A stretch of 64,000 bases of DNA, taken from assembly GCA_021292105.1 (NCBI GenBank), contig CM037868.1:36024876-36088875 (forward strand), written 5' to 3'. Made by a program: the position numbers and the translations under genes. Below the pieces are notes generated by a model that ran no database searches, was not told the origin of the DNA, and saw nothing but the letters and a program-made list of their open reading frames with translations. This document shows positions 33,101 through 45,100 of the stretch, one piece after another. This DNA comes from Anadara kagoshimensis. Its lineage: Eukaryota; Mollusca; Bivalvia; Arcoida; Arcidae. Position 1 is the stretch's first letter. Every line of letters begins with the position of its first letter.

Positions 33101-36100
33101 TCACTATATTCAAAATAACCCTGGATATATTTGACACCCTATAGTTCCATTTTTCTTTCATTCTTAAATTTCAACACAATTGAAGGATGTATGTAGCTAT
33201 TGGTCTCTATCCATCTGGAACATACGTTCTGACTTTTTGGCGGAAGTTCGCTTGTTTTACTTACAATGCCAGTATATAAGATTTAACTTTGGTTTGGACT
33301 TGTGATTTGAACATTGATTTCTTTTCTTGAAACAAAGCAATGCAGGACACAACGGCAATCAAGGTTTACCTATAGATGTCAATCAAAATTACATCTTTTG
33401 ACTGTCTTAGAACCACTGTTTGTTAAGAAACGAGTTCTAACACCTTTCAAAATTACTGAATCGAATTACTACCATCTCTTACATCTATCCTAGATCAAAT
33501 TCTTGAGTTTTACAATTTGTTTTAGTGTAATATTTGTTCAATATTGCATTACTACTTACAACAATTCTGCTTGTAAATATAACAATTTTGGATTGGAAAA
33601 TTCCCCGCTTTCCTTGTGCAAATTCACTTGTTTAACAGAATTTGTCAGTCTTTAAAGTTTTACACTGTTTTTGAGCAGCAATTTGAACATGAATCAGTTA
33701 TAAATGCTGTTGTTTGGGTGTTTTACCAAAAATTTATAAACGATGTTTAATTTACCATATATCCTTAGTATTGCAAAATTATTTTATTTCTTAAACATTC
33801 TGTATTTTATCTTAAAGTAAGCAGGGAGAAAAGGACCAAGAGAAGTGTTTCAGCAATATTCAAGGAGGTAGCGCTTGCAACAGGTGGCAAAGTTCATAGT
33901 GTCACTCTAGAGACCCTCGCTAGTGTAATGGATCAAGAATTTATGGTAACTAAGTGTATATAAAAACAAGTTATTTTTCGATATCGATTCGTTTTTATTT
34001 TTTCAGTAGATTTAAAGACGCTTACATCTACGTTTTCCGTTTATTTTGTCAATAGACTAAGTACATTAAAGACTTGTGAATATACATTTCCCGCCTTTCT
34101 CAATTTTTGGATCTTTTTTTCTTATTTTGTCAGTAGACTAAGAAAATTCAAGACTTTTGCATATACCTTTTCCGCCTTTCTAAATTTTTCGATTTTTTTT
34201 TACTTATTTTGTCAGTAGACTAAGAAAATTCAAGACTTTTGCATATACCTTTCCCGCCTTTTTCAATTTTTGAAGGTCTTTTTCGATATTTTGTTTTCTT
34301 ATTTTGTCAGTAGACTACGAAAATTCAAGACTTTTGCATATACCTTTCCCGCCTTTTTTCATTTTGGTAGTTCTTTTTCGGTATTTTTTTCTTATTTTGT
34401 CAGTAGACTAAGTACATTCAAAACTTTTACATTACATATTTTACCAGTTTTTTTATTTACAGCACTAGACGGCCGTTTCGTAATAACTTCCTCATCAGTA
34501 GTGCTTGGACCAAAATTATTTTGAAGATGTTGAAAAGCTACCCAAAGGACCAAAATATATTGCTAGTTCCCCGTTTTTTTTCATTTTGGAGTTCTTTTTC
34601 GATATCTTGTTTTCTTGTTTTGTCAGTAGACTAAGAACATTCACAATTTTTACATCTAGTTTCCAGCCTTTCTCAATTTTTGAAGTTCTTTTTCGATATC
34701 TTTTTTTTCTTATTTTGTCAGTAGACTGAGAACATTCAAGACTTCTTGAAATACGTTTCTCGCCTTTCTTAATTTTGGAGGTTTTTTTTCGATAACTTGT
34801 TAGTACATTCAAGACTTGTTCATCTAGTTCGCCGCCCTTTTTCATTTTGGTAGTACTTTTTCGGTATTAAGACTAAGTACATTCAAGACTTGTTCATCTA
34901 GTTCGCCGCCCTTTTTCATTTTGGTAGTACTTTTTCGGTATTAAGACTAAGTACATTCAAGACTTGTTCATCTAGTTCGCCGCCCTTTTTCATTTTGGTA
35001 GTACTTTTTCGGTATTAAGACTAAGTACATTCAAGACTTGTTCATCTAGTTCGCCGCCCTTTTTCATTTTGGTAGTACTTTTTCGGTATTAAGACTAAGT
35101 ACATTCAAGACTTGTTCATCTAGTTCGCCGCCCTTTTTCATTTTGGTAGTACTTTTTCGGTATTAAGACTAAGTACATTCAAGACTTGTTCATCTAGTTC
35201 GCCGCCCTTTTTCATTTTGGTAGTACTTTTTCGGTATTAAGACTAAGTACATTCAAGACTTTATATCTTCATTTCCTGATTACTCATTATGGTTGTTTTA
35301 CGTGGTGATGTAGCTAGCTAGAGTGGAGGTGTTTACCCTTCTGGGACACCTGGCTGCACTTCCTTCGTGCAAGTTCAAATATTTTAAAATGGCATTTTTA
35401 AACTTTTGTTATGTTTTGGGTTTTTAACCCGGCCATGGACCGGTATGTTTTATTTTGATTAAAACATTTGAATGAAAACACCTGGACTGACTTCTCTGGT
35501 TGTAGTTTTCAAGGTTTTTACTTTCATTATGTTATATTCTCTTCCTGCATTTGTGGCTACTTATATCGTGTCCTGGTTTCAGTAGCTTTAAATGTACCTC
35601 GTTATTTAAAGTATTATATCTTTGGTATGCACGAAGTCCGGACCTTGAAGTTCGCCTGTTGAACTGGTTTGGCAGTTTTGCATTGGAATTGTCATTTGGA
35701 CATTGATTGGTATTTTATTTAATTTTTTTATCGTTATAAATTGTTATAATGTTGTAATTACATTTTTGACTTATTTTAGGAGAAATTTTCATCTGCAGAA
35801 GTATGTATCGATTTCTTTATATTGCAATCATCAAGCACAGCAGACTTTTATGTTGACAAGAGTATGTTCTCTCTTCGAATTGCGGTTACTGGGAAGGAGA
35901 GTGCAGACGAAGTTTATGTTACATCGCCATCTGGTAAAAATCATTACTTATATATGAATTTTTATCAAAAATGAAAAAATTACATATTATACCAGTTTCG
36001 AATTTACAGCACTAGGCGGCCGTTTCGGAATACAATTCCTCATTAGTAGTGCTTGGACTAAAATTATAAATCCAAAATTAATTTGAAGATGTTGAAAAGC

Positions 36101-39100
36101 TACTCAAAGGACCAAAACATATTTTACCAAATTTAGCTAAAGAAATACTTTGCATTAGGGAGTATACCTTAGTTTTAAAGAAATTTCAAATTTTAACTTG
36201 CAGGAAATTTAGACAATTATAGTTTCTTCTGACAATAATAAAAAAGAAACATTTACAAATCTTAAAGGTGGACCAGAAGGCATTTTTGCCGAAAAAGCTC
36301 ATTTTAAGCAGTTTTTAAATGGGGTTTATAACCTACCTTAAAGGTTTTAAAATAGGACTTTTGATCAATAATATTGAGACATCATCATTGCCTCGTGATT
36401 GCCAGTTTTAAAATAATTACTGATTTGAAATTGCTAACAGGTGATTTAAAGGACGTTTAACATTTAACTATCGAAAAAAACAATCTTTAAGCAGTTCTTA
36501 AAGGTGGCTTATAACCTTTTTTAAAGGTTTTAAAACAGGACTTCAATAACATTGAAACATTGCAATTGCCTCATAAAAGGCTGTTAAAAGATAGGATTTA
36601 AACCTGTGTTAAAATGATTACTGATTTGAAAATGTACAACGCTAACAGGTGGTTTAAAGGACGTTTAACATTTAAGTATCGAAAAAAAAAACAATCTTTA
36701 AGCAGTTCTTAAAGGTGGCTTATAACCTATCTTAAAGGTTTTAAAAAGGACTTCAATAAGATTAAGACATTAGTATTGCCTCGTAAAAGGCTGTTAAAAG
36801 GTGAGGTTAAAATTAGTGTTAAAATGATTACTGATTTGAAATTATACAACGCTAACAGGTGGTTTAAAGTACATTTAACATTTAACGTTTAACATGTAAC
36901 TATCGAAAAAACATTCTTTAAGCAGTTCTTAAAGGGGGCTTATAAGCTATCTTAAACTTTTTAAAAGAGGACTTCATTAATGTTGAGACACATTATCGTC
37001 TTGTAAAGAACTGTTTAAAGATAGGATTTAAACCAGTGTTAAAATGATAACCGATTTAAAATTGTAATCTAACAGGTGATTTAAAGGGCGTTCAACATGT
37101 AACTACCGAACAACCATCTTTAAGCAGTTCTTAAAGGGGGCTTATAAGCTATCTTAAAGTTATCAAAAGAGAGATTCAATATTATGCAGACAGCATTATT
37201 GTCTCGTTAAAGGCTGTATACAGATGAGATTTAACTCAGTGTTAAAACGGTTATAGGTAAACAACATTGACCTGTCCGCTTGACCTTTCATTACAAATAT
37301 TCATATAGGAAGATTCACCAACATTTAACATGCACAGTTTACATGTGTATAAATAGTGAGTATATATCATGATGTACACAAAATAAACACCTGGGCTCCC
37401 TTTATCTAGTGTACTTGGTCCGTGATAAATATTAATATAAAGTAAAGGTCAAGCGGACACGTCAAAGTTGTTTACCTATATCTCTTTTTCATAAACAAAC
37501 AACGGTTGTTGGTTCATTGGAGAGCAAATTTTATTTCTTGTTTTTTAAATGGTGTTAAGCCGGTCAGTTCCAGAATGGTAGAGACAACCGGAATGCTTAG
37601 ATGAAACCATCGAACTTCGGCAAGCGAGCTGACAAACCTTTTCATGTACTAGAATCTGTGGCTTATTATGATTAGAACTAAGGCTATGGTAGGGAAAACC
37701 GAAGAGCTTAGAGAAAACATCAAGCGAAATGACAAACGCTTTCATATCAGGTTCTGTCCTGAGTTGGATTAGAACTAAAGCTATGAGATGCGCTATGGTA
37801 GGGAAAACCAAAGAGCTTAGAGAAAACATCAAACGAAATGGCAAACGTTTTCATACCAGGTTCTGTCGTGAATTGGGATTAGAACTAAGGCTATGAGATG
37901 AGCAATGGTAGGGAAAACCAAAGAGCTTAGAGAAAACATCAAACGAAATGACAAACGCTTTCATACCAGGTTCTGTCGTGAGTTGGATTAGAACTAAGGA
38001 TATGAGATGCGGTTTGATCCGTTAGTAAGCGCTTTAGACCGCTCAGTCACTGTTAGATGTTTAATTCATGTTTTATTTACAGGGGAAAGATTGAACTTCA
38101 ATAATGGTAATGCACTAAGCAACTCGAAGATCATTTCGTATGATAAACAACAGATAATGACTGTCCAAGTATGTTTATAATTTTTTGCCTTGATTTGCAT
38201 AAGGGAGTTCTTGTTTGAATTTCTTCTCGAGTCTAATTTTTAGTGAGCTTGAAATAAAAGACACGACTGATTCCTCAAGTTTTGTTTCATACTTAGACTT
38301 ATACCTGAATTATGACGCACACTAAAGGCTACATTTGAAACTTTATGACAAACGTTATGACTTCAATTTTTCTATTGTTAACTTTTCTTTTTTATACCTG
38401 CTTCTCCTGCTTATGGTGTATTTGTTTCCCAATTAATACGCTATGATATACCTTGTTCCCACTATTGGTATAACCTAACTTGTCAGTTCCAAAGTTTTTA
38501 CTTTGCTTCTGGATTGTGATTCTGATATGGATTAGTATGTTTGTTTTTGATTATATATTTTTTCAATTTTGTTTTTACAGCACTAGATGGCCCGTGTCGG
38601 AATACAATTCCTGCTTGGGCCAAAATTTAAAAAGATAACCAAAGGGCCTAAATACATTTTGCCCAATTTAGCTAAAGAAATACATTTCACTAAGGAGTAT
38701 ACATTAGGTTTTGATGAATTGAGATTTTAAATTACAGTAAATTTGAACAATAGTTTATCTCTTACATTTATACACAATTATTGCCTACTGGGTTTTTTAT
38801 ATTCTCGGGAACACATTCACCAGCAGAGACTTGAAAGAGGAGAATGATTGTTCTTTCGTCTCACATCTTTAATGTATAATATAAAACACTGATAAATACC
38901 TTAAAATGTTTGCCATATGTTTCCCTAATTATTGCTCTAAGAATATCAATGTTAAAAAAATTCCGTGAATGATGGTTTCTAGTTGTTCTCGACCTGTACA
39001 CTATATTCAATTTAATAAATCCGTCATACATTTAAGCAACGGCAAACGTAACATATAACCAGAATTGTTTCTACGCACTATGCATGAAACCTTTAAATTG

Positions 39101-42100
39101 AACAAAACTTACAATAACATATCATACCAAAATTAATTTTGGACACTAGACGGTTGTTTCGAAATACACTTCCTCATCGGTAGTGCTTGGGCCAAACTGT
39201 GACACCTTCATTTTATTAAATGGAATGAAAATAGGATATTTGAAATCCTGAACAGAATATATTGGGTTTTTTTCAGGCGCCATTAACCGGAAGATGGCAA
39301 TTCGTTGGTAACCATGGTAACAAGGATTTGGTTGTAAATATAACAGCACAAAGTGATTTAGATTTTACTTTTACACTTATGCAACCCAATAAGGAAGGAT
39401 ATGTGTACGAATCAGTGGGTAATCCAGTTGTAGGTAAAATCATATTTTTTCAATTATCAATAGAAATGTTTTAATAATGTAACACTAAAACTTTTAGCTT
39501 TCCATCTTTTTTATCGTACATTTGCGACACTGAAAAGAGTGGATTTTTTTTTACCAAATATCATATCAAAAAATATATCATATATAACTGTAAATCAGGA
39601 AGCGTTTATTTTTAGCGAAAATTGCGAAAATCAATCTTTTCCAAGTATTTTATATTGATGTGTTCAACTGCAGTATCACCTTGAGAATAAAAAGGTACAT
39701 GACTATCTGAAAATGGCGAGTTTCGCGACATTTAACAGTGAAAATGTCTATTTGCAAAATTTTACATTTTTTTATCTTTTTTTTTATTTTTATTTTTGTA
39801 CTCTGTTTTACACATTTATTGATTAATCGTAGAAGTAAGCTATAAACAGCAAAGCAGAACGGGTTACTAAAATTCAAGTCAGTGCGAATCCGATTCTTTT
39901 ATAATGTACAGCAATCATCATCATTTTACTTTAGCTAGTCTACGTAAGGCAGTTCTCAGTTCAACTAAAAAAGAACTTCACAGCAAAATCAACGAAATTT
40001 TGTAAAAGAATTTGGGAACTAACACAAATAAGCCTTACCCGTTAACATTTTGTCATTTTATCTAATCCCTTTCAGCTGATTCTATGATTAAAAAATAACC
40101 GTCTCTAGTTTTAGTGCAAATTTTTAATATTTACCTTTTACGTTGCAGGTCAAAATTACACTACTATTATCACAGTGTTTGGATTTAACATCACTGGAAA
40201 AAATGGAGTTCTCAGATTGTTAGATTTAAATGGCGAATTAATAACAGAATACAACTTACAAATAGATTCTGATTTAAACACAATGACGAATCAGTATTTT
40301 ACGTCAATTACCATGGTACAACAGGTAACGAAGCCCCACAAATATCTGAAATAGGAAGAGCTTGTTCCAAATACGGGAACATTATACAACAACGAATCAA
40401 GCTACTTTCCAATAATTTGTTAACCCAAAAGGGATATTGCAAGACATGGCTTCTCGGGCACTCAAAAAGCCTTCTTGTCGTCATCATATTTTTTTTGAAA
40501 AGAATGAATGTCTATATCTATTGTAGAGCATTATACAAAGAAGCAAGATGCTAACAGATCAATTGTTTATCCCAGGTGTATTGCAAGACCAGGTGAAAAG
40601 TTTTCTTGCAGTCATCATCATATTATTAAAAAGAATGATTATAACATTGTTGAAACGTATGGTGTTTCTTTGTCAGGGTATACCCTGAATATATTCGATA
40701 TTCCATAGTTCCTTTTATTCTCAATTCATTCTTGTTCCATTTTCCTTCTCAATTTTTATATCACTCGTGGTAGGTGTACCTATTAGTATGTATCTTTCTT
40801 GTACACCCAACCTTGCATCTCTAGTCAAAGTTCACTTGTGTTTCTTAATTTGTCATCCATAAATGTCTTTACTTTTATTTGGACATAAATTGGAATGTTT
40901 GATTTGTTGTGTTTTGGGACCAATTATGTTTTAATCTAATTCAGAAGTTGAGGATTCAAGTTCAATACATTGATAAAATCTCCAGTCTTAATATTTGCAT
41001 CTTTCACTAAGTCAAGGTACATTTTCTGTAAAACGTTTATTAATCTACTGTTTTTCATATATAGGTCGGTTGGAGCAAATAAATATTCATTAGATATATT
41101 CGGCTTTGGAGTTTTGTGCTTCGTTCTAGTACACAAGATAAGCATCGCTAATCACTCAAATTGTTATACTGATACTAAGCCAAATGCGAATAATCTGAAA
41201 AGACATTATTTTGTTTTCAGAAATTTGTTTTTCAATTAATTACGCAAGACGAACTTGGAAATACCTTAAAAAGAATTAAATGGCTGATTATTAATCCAGT
41301 AAACATAAAGCTTCATCTAATCCCCATATATGGTAGGTAATTGTATATTTGTACGAATTACGGATATTTGAGTCCTAAGACTTGTCGGAAACCCCGGATT
41401 AACATCCTTGGTAGAAGGTTGTGTGTTGAAATACTTCCTTCAAATAAGCGTATTTATGGACAGCTTGTTATGATATAAGTCTAATAATTGAATGTTGCTT
41501 AATGTCGCGTCAGCAATTTTTCAGCTTTTCGCGACTATAACTATTTATTAATTTCTATGGATTAATCTACGAAAGTCTGCCTTGTACTAGGGCGTCTTTA
41601 AGGTGCTAGCTCACTGAGTCAGTGTGCCACAGACAAGCGTACTACTCCCTCAGTCCAATATACTGATACCAGGTAAACCAGTAATGGCCAATATGTCAAG
41701 AAAAATTTACTTTTCCATATGTAGTCTGAGCGGGACTCGAAATCAAAGGGGTGAAAAACCCTGAATTTGTAGACTGACGTCTTATCTATTAGGCCACCGC
41801 GGGCTCAATTTATGAAATAAGCGAGAAGCTTTGAAACCATTCAATAGACCTATCAGTTTACTACTCGATCGATATATACTACAGTTGCCGTTGACATCGG
41901 GTATTTAGTAATCAATATATGTTTTACCTGTACGCTGTTTTAATATGATGCATATTTCTTTCGCGCAGTTTATCGAAGTTTTCGAAAATATTTTAAAGAT
42001 TTCTTATTTTTTAAGAAATAACATTCCATTTGAGTGTATTAATTTGGTATTATGAATCAGAGTCAGGAATAGCATATTTAACATGAAGGCAAATACCGAA

Positions 42101-45100
42101 TGGATACACTCAAATAGAATGTTATTTCTTATATTTACGATCATAATAATATATTGTTAACACTTCAGAAATGTAAAGATATCACTATACTGATTTATTT
42201 TATCCATAATTCCCACAAAGATATGGGTTTGATGGAACAGCTTTTTTCAAATTAGGATAGAAAGGTTGGAACTAGGTTAGAATTCTGACCAATCAAACAT
42301 TACGTGACGTAATAGAATAATATTCTTTGACGTAATCGGATCGTGTTAAAAGTTACGTCATCAGAGGTCACGATCCACACCGCATTCATGAGGATTAAAT
42401 GCCAACAAAACAAATGGAGTCAATTCTTGCTGTAAATAAATGTTTATAATATTCACTAGACTTTCCATCTATAGAGGTAAAAATTCGATGTGCAAAAAAT
42501 TAAAAAGGATCTAAATAAAATTTGATGACACAAAACAGTGCCATTGGTTTGGTTGTTTTAAAAAACAAATATACCAATCAATGTCAAAATAACAATCCTA
42601 AAACAACGTTAAAATTTGCAACTTGCAAATTAACAATAAACTAACATACTAATCCATGTTCGAATCACAATACAGAAGCAAAGTAAAAACTTTGGAACTG
42701 ACAAGTAAGGTTGGATTCGCAAACTTTCACCGGGGAAGTGAGGCCGGCTGCTCCGAAACGGTAAATTAAGTTAGTTAAACACATGAACTTCTACCAGGGA
42801 AGTGAAGATAAAGTATTTCTGTGTCAAAAATTACTCTAGACACATTTGACGTCTTATAGTCTTAACTTCCTTTCATTCTTAATGTTCAGAAGACACTTAG
42901 CAGTTGCAGCTAACTAAACAGAATTTGCTTACCATTCCAGCGCATCCGGCTCCACTTCTCTTGTAAACTGTTCACGTGTTTAACTTTATTTCCAAAATAT
43001 CAGTTTGAAATTGTGTCTTGGACTCAATGTTTATGTTTGATTATCAATTGATTTTTTAATTACAACCAAGAAACTTAAATTCAAAGAATATAAATTATTT
43101 CACAGCACTTTATTATCTTTACCCTTCCGGAACACCTGGCCTCACTTTCCTGAAGGTCCACGTGTTTAACATAATTACCCAGTTTTAAAGTGTTTTATTT
43201 GCTTTGGGAATGCAATTTGGACATACAAACGGGTAAAGTAGCTTAATAGTTAGTATCAGAGAAGTTCACGTATCAGGAAGTTCACGTATCGCCGGCCACG
43301 CCTTTTATGTTCCGACACTAGCCGCCATCACGATACCAAAGAAGTGTCAAGGCAACTTATGACGTTATAGTGTCAGTGACGTCATTAAATATCACAATTC
43401 ATGTAGAGTTTTTATTCTTTTTGCGTGTAATTCTAACATGCTGGGCTTCTGTCGGAACATTGTGGGCGTGGCCGGCGATCCGTCAATTGGTCAATTTCAA
43501 AGTTTTTACTTTGCTTTAGGATTGCAATTTGAAATGAAAAAGTATGTTTGTTTTTATGGTTATTGGACTTCAATTCAATTTTTATTCCTTTCAGATATGC
43601 TTATAGATGGAATAGAGAAAAATATATCTTATCGTATATATAACCCGAGTAATTTTGCCGAAAATTTAGTATCAGAGATCGAAATAAATTCTGGAAATAT
43701 TGTTTCGTCAGCAACAAGGCATCACTTGGTAGAAGCAGGTTCATTGATAGAAGATTACTTTACTATCAGAGCCGACATACTTTCATCTGATATAATGTAA
43801 GTACGTTTTATTTATTGGAAAAAATTGTAAAAACATGGACTGGTTTGTTGTGAATTTAAAAAAGACACACAAGTCCAAGTCCAAATCGTGATACCATTCC
43901 CATGAAACAATCTCCAATCATAAACAAAGATCATACTACAAAAAATCAAAAACAAACATACTAATCCACGTCCGAATCATAATCCAAAAGCAAAGTAAAA
44001 ACTTTGGAACTGACATGTTAGGTTAGACACGTAAACTTCCACCAGGGAAGTGAGGCCGGGTGGTCCGGAAGGGTAAGCACCTCCTGTTTAGCTAGCTACA
44101 CCCGCCACGTGTGTAATCAAAATTGTGTGAAAGGAACATGGAACTATGAGACGTCAAATATATATGTAATAAAAAATTATTTCATCTTTAAAATGTTCGT
44201 TTTTAATGTGTGAAAAAAAGTTTGTCATTTTATGGAAAGTCATGGGTTCGCCCGATCTTACCAAAGACTTGAATCAGGACAGTGACTGTCCTTTTACCTA
44301 GCACACGGCTTTACGATATGAAAGTCACGGTTTTTTCTGATGGGAACTTGAAATAAACGAGACCCCGTGTCACGATAAAAAACACTGCTGTATAATGTCA
44401 TCAGCGCAACACAAGCAAACTTTCTGCTCCTAGAGGTTTAGATATAAGTGAAATATTCTTGAATGGAATATTTAACACAATTTCTAAACTCATCTTATCA
44501 TTATTGAATATATTCAAACACTTTGTCGTCACTAATGAATGGGAAGCAACCGCTGGAAAAATTATTTAGCTTTTATTTTCCACTAATCTATGAAGCAAAT
44601 AATGTTTTAAAGTAACTGAACTTTTTTATTGTAGAATTTATAATATAAAGGTTAAACCATCTGGATCTCAAGAAACATTACAGTCTTTGTCAAGTCGATT
44701 AAAAGTAAGTTATAATTTTGGTTTCATAATTTTGGTCCAAGCACTACTGATGAGAAATTGTATTCCGAAACGGCCGTCTAGTGCTGTTAAATTAAAACTG
44801 GTATAATATGTAATTACATATACAGTGAATTGGGAAATTTTTCGCTTGGCGTTTATCTCGCATAAATTCGCTGTACTTGACAAGACGCGAAATCTTCTGG
44901 AATATTTAAGATTGTTTTATTTCCGTCTCCTTCGCGCTGGATGTTAGTTCATTGTATGAACAGATTTAAACGTGAATGTCTTGAAGTTATTTATAAACTG
45001 ACGCAAGAATTCAACATGATACATGGACCATTCCCAGCTTATTTTTGCGAAGATTGGCCTATAAGACAGTAGATTCCGAGGATCGATTGTGTTGTTTGTT

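Noticed and set aside
33825..33945. Alternative acceptor for exon 10 at TAAGCAG
   Set aside because: It shifts the frame and meets a stop after about 15 codons, whereas the AG at 33817 keeps the VWA7-like frame.
43438..43800. 120-codon frame before and through exon 16
   Set aside because: The first part is MITE P sequence; the splice acceptor at 43594/43595 marks the real exon start.
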